From the NCBI GenBank assembly GCA_902788865.1, contig CADALZ010000010.1:1-62132 (forward strand): a stretch of DNA of 62,132 bases. Reading direction: 5' to 3'. Below, piece after piece: positions 44,557 to 53,466 of the stretch. The notes below the pieces were generated by a model. That model was given only the letters and a program-made list of their open reading frames with translations. It did not search any database and was not told the DNA's origin. The stretch comes from an uncultured Bacteroidales bacterium (GTDB taxonomy: Bacteria; Bacteroidota; Bacteroidia; Bacteroidales; Bacteroidaceae). Every line of letters starts with the position of its first letter. Position 1 is the stretch's first letter. The translations under genes and the position numbers were made by a program.

Positions 44557-45258
44557 TCAGTCTAACGAAGCTGTACCAGCCATAGCTGGTTGTGCGTCTG
44601 CAATTCCCTTTTCCACTAAATCTCTTGCGATATCTAAAGCTTTGCCTTTGGAATTTTTGTCGCATACTACATAACTTACCTTAATATAATTATCGGTTCC
44701 AAAGATATGGACATTATAATCCTCAGCTACTTGTTGCAATACATCAGGTTCTAATGAATGAATATAGATAATGCTTGTTCCGGAAGGTTCTGTCCCATCC
44801 TCAAATATAAGGTTTGGGCATGCGTCCAAAATTTCGGGTATATCAATCACATCTTTATATTCTGCTAAAACTTCATTCCATACACATTCCTTTAAGAATT
44901 CAAAATCCACACCCTTATTTGTGAAATAAGTATCAATGTAGTCCTGATTCTGGTATCCCAGTAACGATGAATCATCTTCTCTAGCTAATTTGATTCCTCT
45001 CTCTGCCAACTTCTGATACACTATTTCCTTACTGGATGGGTGAAAATAGATGAACGCTCTATTATCAAGATACTTGAAATATATCTTCTCATTTACTGCC
45101 CAGTAATAAGGCCGCTCATCCACCTCTCTTGTCTCTGTGCCTTTCACAGCGCTGGGAGTTTCTTGAGGCAGAAGCAGTTTTTCTTCCGTATCATTGCTGC
45201 ATGCCACAAACAGGGGCAGTGCAAGCACCATTGTCAAAAAATAAGTCATTCGTTTCAT
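44557..45258 (-). CDS. Stand-alone subtilase-propeptide-like lipoprotein, copy 2
   Basis: 233 residues from ATG 45258 (MKRMTYFLTMVLALPLFVAC). The first 50 residues are nearly the same as in copy 1 (41280), including the ETPSAVKGTETREVDERPY linker; the middle diverges; the end keeps YVVCDKNSKGKALDIARDL. It ends soon after AQPAMAG, where an S8 catalytic domain would begin. A longer frame reaches 45333 but would cross the promoter (-7 at 45313-45320), so 45258 is the start. Sequence divergence in the middle with preserved ends suggests selection for different protease targets, an inference. Confidence 0.72.
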   Translation of the reverse strand: MKRMTYFLTMVLALPLFVACSNDTEEKLLLPQETPSAVKGTETREVDERPYYWAVNEKIYFKYLDNRAFIYFHPSSKEIVYQKLAERGIKLAREDDSSLLGYQNQDYIDTYFTNKGVDFEFLKECVWNEVLAEYKDVIDIPEILDACPNLIFEDGTEPSGTSIIYIHSLEPDVLQQVAEDYNVHIFGTDNYIKVSYVVCDKNSKGKALDIARDLVEKGIADAQPAMAGTASLD

Positions 45259-45312
45259 AGTAGTCATCATGTAATCGTTAAAACAAAAACTTTGTGTAGT
45301 GAATTCACATCG

Positions 45313-45413
45313 CAAAGATAGCGGGTTTCTCAATAGCTACCAAGGAAAAAGTCTGACAAGTGAATTTCGGAAGTTATTGATAATCAATGATGTCTGTTTT
45401 TGGAGTCTGACAA
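45313..45413 (-). promoter_or_regulatory. Promoter and twin AGTCTGACAA boxes, unit C
   Basis: Minus-strand -7 TATCTTTG (45313-45320), 19 bases, -33 TTGG (45340-45343). AGTCTGACAA at 45350-45359 and 45404-45413, 54 bases start to start as in units A and B. Confidence 0.75.
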
Positions 45414-45469
45414 AAAGCCAATTATATAGTCTCCCTAGCTGTTTTTTAGTGACAGAGAGTCTGCGAACA

Positions 45470-45862
45470 TTAGATTAGCATTTTTATTTTGTCGATAAGG
45501 TTCCTTGTCATAGGTAATAAAGACCTGATCTCTTCTTCACTGATGTCAATAAAATCGTCATAGTCGCTCTCCTGCCTCAAATTGAAGAGTCTTCTCATGA
45601 GGGCTCCTTCTTCATAAGATAGTAACTGAGTCTTTACAAAATGCAAATGCATCATGGTTTGAAGTCCGGCATGGGTATGTGTGATAAGTGCTTTGCTGAT
45701 AAGCAATGCGCTCGCAGCATAATAGAATGAGTAATAAAGTCTGTTTGCTGCAGTAGCACACATTCCTAATTCAACCAGTTTCTGGGTATCACTGAAAGTG
45801 GAGTCTGCTTTCTCAAGTCGATAGGAAACAATCGCTTTTCTTTCTTCTGCTGTCATACTCAT
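45470..45862 (-). CDS. HEPN-domain protein, second pair, His replaced by Tyr
   Basis: 130 residues, aligned without gaps over its first half with the HEPN protein at 436-834: both have NRLYY at residues 40-44 and the later RQESDYD/REESDYN motif. Arg41 is kept, but the residue matching His48 of the first copy is Tyr48 (RLYYSFYYAASALL). If Arg/His form the RNase site, this copy may be inactive or use a different site. It overlaps the nucleotidyltransferase gene by four bases (45859-45862), as in the first pair. Toxin role inferred only. Confidence 0.85.
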   Translation of the reverse strand: MSMTAEERKAIVSYRLEKADSTFSDTQKLVELGMCATAANRLYYSFYYAASALLISKALITHTHAGLQTMMHLHFVKTQLLSYEEGALMRRLFNLRQESDYDDFIDISEEEIRSLLPMTRNLIDKIKMLI

Positions 45863-46173
45863 AATGCGATGCCCTCCTCAATAATATGGTGCTTGAAAAG
45901 TGTTGGATGGGAATTTTCCCATTGTTGCTTGGTGTAAATAATAGGATTTATCTCATGGCCTAATTCTAGCCCTTTAACCCATAAGTCATAGCTTAATGCC
46001 TGGAATTGCTTCATGCTGACTGAAGGTGTATCCACGACGATAAGTACATCCCAATCGGAATCATGACGGGCTTCTCCTCTGGCTCTGGAACCAAAGAGGA
46101 TGACTTTGGCTTTTGGGTCTACATCATGTATGGTCTGGCCAATCATCTTTTCTATGTTCGTCTTTTCCTTCAT
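45859..46173 (-). CDS. Minimal nucleotidyltransferase (MNT), second MNT/HEPN pair
   Basis: 104 residues with LFGSRARGEARHDSDWDVLI, the intact Gly-Ser and Asp-x-Asp nucleotidyltransferase signature. The remaining fold (YDLWVKGLELGHEINPIIYT) parallels the MNT at 831. It leads a two-gene operon with the HEPN gene. TATCTTTG lies on the minus strand at 46193-46200 as a probable -7 element. The presence of two related pairs about 45 kb apart suggests duplication or separate acquisition. Confidence 0.88.
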   Translation of the reverse strand: MKEKTNIEKMIGQTIHDVDPKAKVILFGSRARGEARHDSDWDVLIVVDTPSVSMKQFQALSYDLWVKGLELGHEINPIIYTKQQWENSHPTLFKHHIIEEGIAL

Positions 46174-46216
46174 GGGTGGCTATTATTTGTGACAAAGATA
46201 AGGAAATCTTCAGAAT

Positions 46217-46288
46217 AATTCCCCAAAACCGTATAAAAATTGCGAAAATGGGGAATTATCCGTCCTCATTCTATCCAGATATTGATTC
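46217..46288. repeat. 46-bp repeat followed by a DUF3244 3'-end fragment, copy 2
   Basis: 46217-46263 matches 42318-42364 at most positions and ends in the same aatggggaattatccgt. It is followed by ctcattctatccagatattg and attc (46265-46288), identical to the last codons of the DUF3244-like gene at 44064. It is another broken DUF3244-like end. Confidence 0.6.
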
Positions 46289-46399
46289 TGAGACATGCAG
46301 AATGGATTAGGTAAGAGATAAGTATGCCATAAGCGTTCCTAAATTCAGCGATAGGCGGGAGAAAACCAGAAGATATGGGAAGGAATCTTTAATCAGCAC

Positions 46400-46471
46400 T
46401 GCTGATTGTGCAGACAGAGGTGCTGATTGTACAGACAGCAGTGCTGATTGTGCAGACAGCAGTGCTGATTG
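46400..46471. repeat. 21-bp tandem repeat
   Basis: Three full units (46400-46420, 46421-46441, 46442-46462) of TGCTGATTGTGCAGACAGCA plus one base, and a partial fourth. Units 2 and 3 differ at one position. Because the unit is a multiple of three, open frames on both strands show seven-residue repeats (for example VQTAVLI), but neither has a start context or promoter I would trust. Confidence 0.8.
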
Positions 46472-46571
46472 AAATTTGCTTCGGCTCTGTAGGTGGTTGG
46501 TCTGGTAGGCTCTCTGGTTTTGGTCGTCGGGGGCAGGGGTTATGTGTTGCTTGTGGCCTGCGGAAATCATC

Positions 46572-46876
46572 CAGCTTCGATTTTACCCTTCACCCTTCAC
46601 GGTGGCTACGAAACTGTATGATACTGATTGGGAAACTCTTGTGAAGGGTTTCCTTGACCCTTCACAACCCTTCACATTTTATAGACTCTACCCCTTTTCA
46701 GAGGGGAAGGAATCTGGAGGTATTGGTATCCGTTCTTAAAACGCGAGGATAGCGAGTCTTAGGCGTGAAGGGTGGTGAAGGGTGGTGAAGGGTGCGAAAA
46801 ACCCTTCACACGAAATAACTTATGATATATATTCATAAACTAAGACGTTGTGAAGGGTGAAGGGTAAAACGCATAT
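46572..46876. repeat. GTGAAGGGT/ACCCTTCAC-rich repeat region, copy 2
   Basis: Many ACCCTTCAC and GTGAAGGGT units, including three consecutive gtgaagggtg copies around 46766-46796. The final 29 bases (46848-46876) match 13312-13340 at 27 positions and run directly into the stop codon of the flavodoxin gene. No gene supported between 46289 and 46875. Confidence 0.6.
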
Positions 46877-47700
46877 CATCTGTCAACGGCAGTGAAGTAT
46901 GGAGCTGCACCACTATTTTCCTTAGTGATATAGATATCCATCTTGGCACCGTTGGCCTCGCCTACAAACTTATAATCGGTGCCCAGAGAGGTGGTGCGAC
47001 TGCCTACGCTCACGGCTGTTGTGCCGTTCATCATAGGATAGGTAGAGATGGCAGTGTTGAAGATTTCTGTCTCCTCGGCTGTAGGAGCCTGCTGAGCAGA
47101 ATACTCGGCCAGTGCCTCGTTCTGACCTTCGATGAGGCCCTGAGCTATCAGCACGCGATCTACGGCTGCTGGCATCTTGTCCATCAGTGAGCTACGCACA
47201 CCTACACAGTCCAGCACCTGGATGGCAGGGAATGCCTGCTTCATCTCGTCTATGCTCTGCTTGATGCCGCTGCTACCGCTGGTGCAGAAAGGAATCACCT
47301 GCTTGCCATTGAGCGCACCACTGCTGAGCAGGGCCTTCACTGGCAGGGCGTAGGTGCCAAACCACAGAGGATAGCCCACGAAGATGACGTCGTAATTGTC
47401 CAGGTTGGCCTTCAGAGGCTTCAGCTCTGGCAGCACGCCGCTCTCACGCTCCTGGCTTGAGCGCTGGATAATCTCGTTATAGACGGTAGAGTAAGGATTC
47501 ACCAGTTCGATGGCCTCAATGTCGGCACCAGTCTTCTGCTGGATGTACTCAGCCATTTGCTTTGTGGTGTTGGTGATAGAGTAGTAGAGCACCAATACTT
47601 TCTTGGCAGCAGGCTCTGCAGCTGGCTGCTCATTGTTTTGCTTCGATGCGCAAGACATCATGAACAGTCCTGCCAGCATCATAAAAACTAACTTCTTCAT
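46876..47700 (-). CDS. Exported flavodoxin-family lipoprotein
   Basis: 274 residues. Lipobox MMSCAS, a Pro/Ala linker, then a flavodoxin fold (about 35-190): VLVLYYSITNTTKQMAEYI is the FMN phosphate-binding loop and VIFVGYPLWFGTYALPVKA the isoalloxazine region. A C-terminal extension (about 200-274) is not part of classic flavodoxin. Flavodoxins shuttle electrons or reduce quinones; a lipid-anchored, exported version is common in Bacteroidota but its partner is unknown. Two other exported flavoproteins lie at 50141 and 59821. Stop codon abuts a dispersed repeat. Confidence 0.9.
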   Translation of the reverse strand: MKKLVFMMLAGLFMMSCASKQNNEQPAAEPAAKKVLVLYYSITNTTKQMAEYIQQKTGADIEAIELVNPYSTVYNEIIQRSSQERESGVLPELKPLKANLDNYDVIFVGYPLWFGTYALPVKALLSSGALNGKQVIPFCTSGSSGIKQSIDEMKQAFPAIQVLDCVGVRSSLMDKMPAAVDRVLIAQGLIEGQNEALAEYSAQQAPTAEETEIFNTAISTYPMMNGTTAVSVGSRTTSLGTDYKFVGEANGAKMDIYITKENSGAAPYFTAVDR

Positions 47701-47804
47701 TTGCTTTAAAATATTATTGGTTTTACGTATTTCGGATGTAAAAATAGGGGATTATCTGCGATAATCACTCCATGTGGGGGAAAATTTTATCATTCTTAAC
47801 AGAA

Positions 47805-47837
47805 AAGGGGAATCTGCCTGCAATGGAGATTCCCCTT
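47805..47837 (-). terminator. Terminator of rpsO
   Basis: AAGGGGAATCT (47805-47815) pairs with AGATTCCCCTT (47827-47837). On the minus strand it lies about 20 bases after the rpsO stop and is followed by TTTCTGTT. Confidence 0.8.
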
Positions 47838-47859
47838 CTTAGTGGTTCGCTTCGCAATA

Positions 47860-48129
47860 TTATCTGCGCAGACCCAGAGCCTTGACGATGGCACGGTAGC
47901 GCTCGATGTCACGATCCTGCAGATAAGAGAGCAGGGCACGGCGTTTACCTACCAGCTTGGTCAATGAACGAGATGTAGTATAATCTTTCTTATTGAGCTT
48001 CAGGTGCTCAGTAAGGTGGGCAATACGGTATGAAAACAAAGCTATCTGAGCCTCTGGTGAGCCAGTATCAGTGTTAGACTTTCCGTACTTGCTGAAGATT
48101 TCTTGCTTTTTAGCAGCGTCTAAATACAT
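47860..48129 (-). CDS. rpsO: 30S ribosomal protein S15
   Basis: 89 residues, full length, starting [21 protein letters not shown]15 binds 16S rRNA early in small-subunit assembly; the [16 protein letters not shown] and [15 protein letters not shown] helices with the [12 protein letters not shown] loop are diagnostic. The in-frame upstream codons to 48177 are rejected because they run into the promoter at 48175-48205. The usual neighbour here, typA, is divergent. Confidence 0.97.
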   Translation of the reverse strand: MYLDAAKKQEIFSKYGKSNTDTGSPEAQIALFSYRIAHLTEHLKLNKKDYTTSRSLTKLVGKRRALLSYLQDRDIERYRAIVKALGLRR

Positions 48130-48174
48130 AATGTTTTGAATAATAAAGTGTAACAAATTTTTGTAATGCGGGTG

Positions 48175-48205
48175 CAAAGATAGGCATAATCTTTGAATCT
48201 ACAAC
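48175..48205 (-). promoter_or_regulatory. Promoter of rpsO
   Basis: Minus-strand TATCTTTG at 48175-48182 and GTTG at 48202-48205, 19 bases apart. The leader is about 40 bases. Confidence 0.6.
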
Positions 48206-48288
48206 ATATTATGCATGATTTTTTTGCATGCATACGTCATATATGCTGTAAAATTTGTAACTTTGCATCCAGTTTTTAGGTATTAGTT

Positions 48289-50097
48289 ATGCAGAATATT
48301 AGAAATATTGCCATCATTGCCCATGTGGACCATGGCAAGACCACGCTCGTAGATAAGATGCTCTTGGCAGGAAACCTCTTCCGTGACAATCAGAGCACAG
48401 GTGAGTTAATGCTTGATAATAATGAGCTGGAGCGTGAGCGAGGCATCACGATTCTCTCTAAGAATGTCTCCATCAATTATAAAGGTACGAAGATAAACAT
48501 CATAGACACTCCGGGACATAGCGACTTCGGCGGTGAGGTGGAGCGCGTGCTCAACATGGCCGATGGCTGTCTGCTGCTGGTGGATGCCTTCGAAGGTCCT
48601 ATGCCTCAGACACGCTTCGTGCTGCAGAAGGCTCTGCAGATAGGACTGAAGCCCATCGTAGTAATAAATAAGGTGGACAAGCCCAACTGCCGTCCAGACG
48701 AGGTGAACGAGATGGTGTTCGACTTGATGTTCAATCTGGATGCTACAGAGGAGCAGCTGGACTATCCGCTCATCTTCGGCTCTGCCAAGAATGGCTGGAT
48801 GAGCACAGACTGGAAACAGCCTACAGACAACATCATGCCACTGCTGGACTGCATCATAGAGAATATCCCAGCCCCAGAGCAGCTGGAGGGCACACCTCAG
48901 ATGCTGATCACCTCACTGGACTATTCCAACTATATAGGCCGCATCGCTGTGGGACGTGTGCACAGAGGCACCATCAGCGAGGGCATGAACGTGACACTGG
49001 CACATCGCAACGGCACACAGACCAAGACGAAGATCAAGGAGCTGCATACCTTCGAGGGTATGGGGCACAAGCGGTGCGCTGAGGTGTCTTCGGGTGATAT
49101 CTGTGCCATCATCGGCTTGGATGCCTTCGAGATAGGTGATACCATCTGCGACTTTGAGAATCCAGAGGCACTGCCTCCTATCACTATCGATGAGCCTACC
49201 ATGAGCATGCTTTTCACCATCAACGATTCGCCTTTCTATGGTCAAGAGGGTAAGTATGTGACTTCACGCCACATCCAGGATCGTCTGGACCGTGAGCTTG
49301 ACAAGAACCTGGCACTGCGTGTGACGAAGGGTGAGACGGAGGGCAAGTGGAACGTCTCTGGACGTGGTGTGCTGCACCTCTCTGTGCTGATAGAGACCAT
49401 GCGCCGTGAGGGCTATGAGCTGCAGGTGGGCCAGCCACAGGTGATTTTCAAGGAGATAGACGGCGTGCGCTGCGAGCCTATCGAGGAACTCACGGTGAAT
49501 GTGCCAGAGGAGTATAGCAGCAAGATCATAGATATGGTGACACGCCGTAAGGGCGACCTGCTGAAGATGGACAATGCGGGAGACCGTGTGAACTTGGAGT
49601 TCAACATTCCATCGCGTGGCATCATCGGCCTGCGCACCAATGTGCTGACAGCCTCGGCTGGTGAGGCCATCATGGCACACCGCTTCAAAGAGTATGCGCC
49701 ATACAAGGGTGAGATAGCCCGTCGCACGGCTGGCTCTATGATTGCCATGGAGACTGGTACGGCCTTTGCCTATGCGCTGGACAAGCTGCAGGATCGTGGA
49801 CGCTTCTTCATCAATCCGCAGGATGAGGTGTATGCCGGACAGGTGGTAGGTGAGCATGTGCATGAGAAGGACTTGGTGATCAATGTGACCAAAGCCAAGA
49901 AGCTGACCAACATGCGTGCCAGCGGTTCGGAAGAGAAGGTGCGCCTCTCACCTCCTTTGCAGTTCTCTCTGGAAGAGGCTCTGGAGTATATCAAGGCCGA
50001 TGAGTATGTGGAAGTGACGCCTAAGTCGATGCGCATGCGCAAGATCATCCTCGATGAGCTGGAACGTAAGCGTGCGAATAGAAATAATGAGGAATAA
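48289..50097 (+). CDS. typA: Ribosome-associated GTPase TypA/BipA
   Basis: 602 residues of the translational GTPase family. G-motifs are intact: [14 protein letters not shown] (P-loop), [11 protein letters not shown] (switch I), [18 protein letters not shown] and GSAKNGW. EF-G-like domains II, III and V and the BipA-specific C-terminal domain ([22 protein letters not shown], split) follow. It binds the ribosome under stress and helps large-subunit assembly. A TAACTTTG -7-like element lies at 48258-48265. Ends in a terminator shared with the nitroreductase gene. Confidence 0.97.
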   Translation: MQNIRNIAIIAHVDHGKTTLVDKMLLAGNLFRDNQSTGELMLDNNELERERGITILSKNVSINYKGTKINIIDTPGHSDFGGEVERVLNMADGCLLLVDAFEGPMPQTRFVLQKALQIGLKPIVVINKVDKPNCRPDEVNEMVFDLMFNLDATEEQLDYPLIFGSAKNGWMSTDWKQPTDNIMPLLDCIIENIPAPEQLEGTPQMLITSLDYSNYIGRIAVGRVHRGTISEGMNVTLAHRNGTQTKTKIKELHTFEGMGHKRCAEVSSGDICAIIGLDAFEIGDTICDFENPEALPPITIDEPTMSMLFTINDSPFYGQEGKYVTSRHIQDRLDRELDKNLALRVTKGETEGKWNVSGRGVLHLSVLIETMRREGYELQVGQPQVIFKEIDGVRCEPIEELTVNVPEEYSSKIIDMVTRRKGDLLKMDNAGDRVNLEFNIPSRGIIGLRTNVLTASAGEAIMAHRFKEYAPYKGEIARRTAGSMIAMETGTAFAYALDKLQDRGRFFINPQDEVYAGQVVGEHVHEKDLVINVTKAKKLTNMRASGSEEKVRLSPPLQFSLEEALEYIKADEYVEVTPKSMRMRKIILDELERKRANRNNEE

Positions 50098-50102
50098 AAA
50101 AG

Positions 50103-50139
50103 AAAATCCCCGCCAATGGAAATCGGCGGGGATTTTTTT
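50103..50139. terminator. Bidirectional terminator between typA and the nitroreductase gene
   Basis: ATCCCCGCC (50106-50114) pairs with GGCGGGGAT (50125-50133), with an A-run before and a T-run after. Confidence 0.92.
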
Positions 50140-50140
50140 G

Positions 50141-50797
50141 TTATTCTACGAACTTAGCTTTAGAAGCATCACGCTGTCCAGCAGTAACTTCTTGATCTGG
50201 ATGACCAATAGGAATCACGAGCATAGGCTGATAATTTTCGCTGAATCCTAGTGACTTCAGCCAAGCCTGTGCCTCGGCACTCTCCATCGAACGCAGCGGA
50301 CCAGCCTGAATGCAGGCACCTAAGTCCATCGCATGCGCAGCCAGAACGATGTTCTCTGCCAAGAGGGCAGCATCAACGGCTGAGAAAGCACCTGGCTGGT
50401 CGGACACTTCATTGGCAATGAAAATCAGAGCAGCCGCATTGCCGAAGGAATTCTTGTCTGGGAAACGATCCTGAGCATTTGGATTGGCTTTTTTCATGAT
50501 ATCGCAGATGGCATTGATCTTATCTTGGCTGTCAACTACGCGCACTTCCCAGTCTTGCTTATTCATGGCACTTGGTGCCTGAAGACCTGCGCGTACGATA
50601 GTTTGCAGCGTTTCACGACTTACAGGTTCAGCAGTGAAGCTACGCACGCTGGCACGGGTCATAATGTTCTCCAGTACAATGGCAGCTTTATCTACTGGAG
50701 CTGGTTCTGCAGGCGCAGAAACAGGAGCCTGATTGCAGCTACCCAGGAGCAGAATACCTGCTCCTAAAAGAAGATTTCTTAAACTTTTCATATTCAT
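50141..50797 (-). CDS. Exported nitroreductase-family lipoprotein
   Basis: 218 residues. Signal ending LLLGSC and a Pro/Ala linker (SAPAEPAPVD), then a nitroreductase fold: MTRASVRSFTAEPVS is the FMN-binding N-terminal segment, LQAPSAMNKQDWEVRVV and IVLAAHAMDLGACIQAG further signatures. Family members reduce nitro groups, quinones or flavins using FMN. Lipid anchoring outside the cytoplasm means NAD(P)H cannot be the direct donor, so an extracytoplasmic electron source such as the exported flavodoxin (46876) is conceivable. ATG 50791 is an alternative start. Confidence 0.9.
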   Translation of the reverse strand: MNMKSLRNLLLGAGILLLGSCNQAPVSAPAEPAPVDKAAIVLENIMTRASVRSFTAEPVSRETLQTIVRAGLQAPSAMNKQDWEVRVVDSQDKINAICDIMKKANPNAQDRFPDKNSFGNAAALIFIANEVSDQPGAFSAVDAALLAENIVLAAHAMDLGACIQAGPLRSMESAEAQAWLKSLGFSENYQPMLVIPIGHPDQEVTAGQRDASKAKFVE

Positions 50798-50869
50798 TTG
50801 CTTTTAAATGGTTTGTAATACAGCGACAAAGATACAAATTCTATAAATAAGGTATGTGTTAAAAAGACG

Positions 50870-50899
50870 AAAAAAGAGCGAGCCTCCGAAGAGACCCGC
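50870..50899 (-). terminator. Terminator of pckA
   Basis: On the minus strand a nine-base stem with two G-U pairs (50878-50886 with 50891-50899) is capped by a TTCG tetraloop and followed by TCTTTTTT. Confidence 0.88.
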
Positions 50900-50937
50900 C
50901 CTTGTCGCTTATGAAAACATAGTGGAGTTTCCAGAGA

Positions 50938-52551
50938 TTAGAGCTGAGGACCAGCAGCAACGAGAGCCTTACCAGCCTCGTTGGTGGTGTACTTCTCAAA
51001 GTTCTTGATGAAGCGTGCAGCCAGATCCTTTGCCTTAGCTTCCCACTCGCAGTCGCAAGCGTAAGTGTCGCGTGGATCAAGGATACGACGATCTACACCC
51101 TCCAGAGTTACAGGAACCTCGAAGTCGAAGTATGGGATGTGCTTGGTCTCTACCTTGTTGATGTCACCGCTCAGGATAGCGTCGATGATGCCACGAGTAT
51201 CCTTGATAGAGATACGCTTGCCAGTACCGTTCCAACCAGTGTTCACCAGGTAAGCCTTGGCACCGCTCTTCTCCATCTTCTTTACCAGCTCCTCACCGTA
51301 CTTAGTTGGGTGCAGCTCCAGGAATGCCTGGCCGAAGCAAGCAGAGAAAGTAGGAGTAGGCTCAGTGATACCACGCTCTGTACCAGCCAACTTAGCAGTG
51401 AAGCCAGAGAGGAAGTAGTACTTGGTCTGCTCAGGAGTAAGGATAGATACTGGAGGCAGTACGCCGAATGCATCAGCTGACAGGAAGATTACCTGCTTAG
51501 CAGCTGGACCAGCGCTCTTGCCGTTCACCTTCTTCACGATGTTGGTGATGTGCTCGATAGGATAAGAAACGCGGGTATTCTCAGTCACGCTCTTGTCGTT
51601 GAAGTCGATCACGCCGTTAGCGTCAACGGTAACGTTCTCCAGCAGAGCATTACGCTTGATAGCGTTGTAGATATCAGGCTCAGACTCCTTGTCCAGCTTG
51701 ATAACCTTAGCATAGCAACCACCCTCGAAGTTGAAAACGCCATTGTCGTCCCAGCCGTGCTCGTCGTCACCGATCAGCAGACGCTTAGGATCTGTAGACA
51801 GTGTAGTCTTACCAGTACCAGACAGACCGAAGAAGATAGCGGTATTCTCACCCTTCATATCAGTGTTGGCAGAGCAGTGCATAGAAGCGATGCCCTTCAG
51901 AGGCAGGTAGTAGTTCATCATAGAGAACATACCCTTCTTCATCTCACCACCATACCAAGTGTTCAGGATTACCTGCTCGCGGCTCTTTACGTTGAAAGCA
52001 GCGCAAGTCTCAGAACGCATGCCCAGTTTCTCGAAGTTCTCTACCTTAGCCTTAGAAGCATTGTAGATCACGAAGTTAGGCTCGAAGTTCTCCAGTTCCT
52101 CAGCGGTAGGCTGGATGAACATGTTCTTTACGAAGTGTGCCTGCCATGCCACCTCAACGATGAAGCGAACAGCCATACGGGTATCCTCGTTAGCACCGCA
52201 GAATGCGTCAACTACATACAGGTCCTTGTTGCACAGCTCCTTGATAGCCATTTCCTTCACAGCTGCCCAAGTCTCTTCAGACATTGGGTGGTTGTCGTTC
52301 TTGTAACCTTCAGTTGTCCACCAAACAGTGTCCTTAGAAACGTCATCCATTACGATGTACTTGTCCTTAGGAGAACGACCAGTGAAGATACCAGTCATTA
52401 CGTTTACTGCACCCAGCTCAGTCAGCTGACCCTTGTCAAAACCTTCCAGACCTGGCTTCATCTCAGCCTCGAACAATGCTTCGTAAGAAGGATTGTGACC
52501 AATCACGGTTGAACCTGTGATACCGTACTTTGTTAAATCCAAATTTGCCAT
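50938..52551 (-). CDS. pckA: Phosphoenolpyruvate carboxykinase (ATP)
   Basis: 537 residues, full length. It interconverts oxaloacetate and phosphoenolpyruvate with ATP/ADP; in gut Bacteroidales it mainly runs toward oxaloacetate, fixing CO2 on the route to succinate. The kinase P-loop [12 protein letters not shown], the metal site IGDDEHGW and the substrate loop [10 protein letters not shown] are all present. A TATTTTTG -7-like element lies at 52615-52622 on the minus strand. Codon use is strongly biased, as expected for a highly expressed gene. Single gene, with own terminator. Confidence 0.97.
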   Translation of the reverse strand: MANLDLTKYGITGSTVIGHNPSYEALFEAEMKPGLEGFDKGQLTELGAVNVMTGIFTGRSPKDKYIVMDDVSKDTVWWTTEGYKNDNHPMSEETWAAVKEMAIKELCNKDLYVVDAFCGANEDTRMAVRFIVEVAWQAHFVKNMFIQPTAEELENFEPNFVIYNASKAKVENFEKLGMRSETCAAFNVKSREQVILNTWYGGEMKKGMFSMMNYYLPLKGIASMHCSANTDMKGENTAIFFGLSGTGKTTLSTDPKRLLIGDDEHGWDDNGVFNFEGGCYAKVIKLDKESEPDIYNAIKRNALLENVTVDANGVIDFNDKSVTENTRVSYPIEHITNIVKKVNGKSAGPAAKQVIFLSADAFGVLPPVSILTPEQTKYYFLSGFTAKLAGTERGITEPTPTFSACFGQAFLELHPTKYGEELVKKMEKSGAKAYLVNTGWNGTGKRISIKDTRGIIDAILSGDINKVETKHIPYFDFEVPVTLEGVDRRILDPRDTYACDCEWEAKAKDLAARFIKNFEKYTTNEAGKALVAAGPQL

Positions 52552-52773
52552 TTTACTTTTTTTATTTTAAAGTGTAATTATTAATGATTTCTTCTTCACC
52601 TTTTAAATCGACTGCAAAAATAATATTTTATTCGTAAAATCCCACGACTATAGGCAAATATTTCGTGGTATGAAAGACATTTTTATCACTTACTAACATT
52701 TACTGCAACCTCTATATTGCAAATTTGGGAGATTTTTGTTTCTTTTGCATGCAGAAACATTAAATCTATGCAT

Positions 52774-53463
52774 ATGAAAGTGGTTAATTTTGCAGAATCT
52801 AATTCTATTCTCAACCATTATATGGCTGAACTGCGTGACAAGAACTATCAGAAGAACCGTTTTACCTTCCGTCACAATGTGGAGCGCATCGGAGAACTGA
52901 TGGCCTATGAAGTATCTAAAACCTTGGAGTATAAGCCTAAAACCGTCAAGACACCTCTGGGTACGCTCGACATTCCGCTGATAAAGCAGGAGGATATCGT
53001 GGTGGCTACTGTGCTTCGTGCGGGCTTGCCTTTCCATCAGGGCTTTCTCAATGTGTTCGATGGCGCAGACAATGCGTTTGTGTCTGCTTATCGTATGTAT
53101 ATCAATCGTGAGCATACCGAGGTGGGCATTCATGCAGAGTATATCGCAACGCCAAGTGTGAAAGGCCGTACACTGATCATCGTCGATCCTATGCTGGCCA
53201 CTGGCGGCAGTATGGCTGCGGCTATCGAGGCTCTTTTCCAAGCAGGTAAGCCTAAGGCTATCCACGTTTGCTGCGTCATCGCAGCTCCAGAGGGCATTGA
53301 AGTGGTAAAAAAGGCACTGCCTGATGATGCTACTATCTGGTGCGCATCTATCGATGAGGGCATGAATGAGCAGAAATACATCGTGCCTGGCTTTGGCGAT
53401 TGTGGTGATCTGTGCTATGGTGAGAAGTTGCAATCCTTCCGCAAAATAGCGAGCAATAAATAA
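52774..53463 (+). CDS. upp: Uracil phosphoribosyltransferase
   Basis: 229 residues from ATG 52774 (MKVVNFAESNSIL). It makes UMP from uracil and PRPP in pyrimidine salvage. The PRPP-binding loop IIVDPMLATGGSM and the family AYIATPSVKGRT-like region (EYIATPSVKGRT) are visible, as is the uracil-contacting C-terminal GFGDCGDLCYG. A near ATG at 52768 adds two residues. The upstream frame to 52717 is AT-rich leader. Divergent from pckA, convergent with the alpha/beta hydrolase gene. Confidence 0.96.
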   Translation: MKVVNFAESNSILNHYMAELRDKNYQKNRFTFRHNVERIGELMAYEVSKTLEYKPKTVKTPLGTLDIPLIKQEDIVVATVLRAGLPFHQGFLNVFDGADNAFVSAYRMYINREHTEVGIHAEYIATPSVKGRTLIIVDPMLATGGSMAAAIEALFQAGKPKAIHVCCVIAAPEGIEVVKKALPDDATIWCASIDEGMNEQKYIVPGFGDCGDLCYGEKLQSFRKIASNK

Positions 53464-53466
53464 AAA

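Noticed and set aside
46400-46471. CRISPR-like array
   Set aside because: The 21-bp units are contiguous with no spacers and no cas genes are nearby; it is a plain tandem repeat.
46307-46644. Proteins with seven-residue repeats on either strand of the 21-bp tandem repeat
   Set aside because: The repeats arise only because 21 is a multiple of three; no promoter, start context or conserved remainder.
51550-52512. 320-codon open frame on the plus strand inside pckA
   Set aside because: It is opposite the conserved, highly biased pckA coding strand; long antisense frames are expected there.
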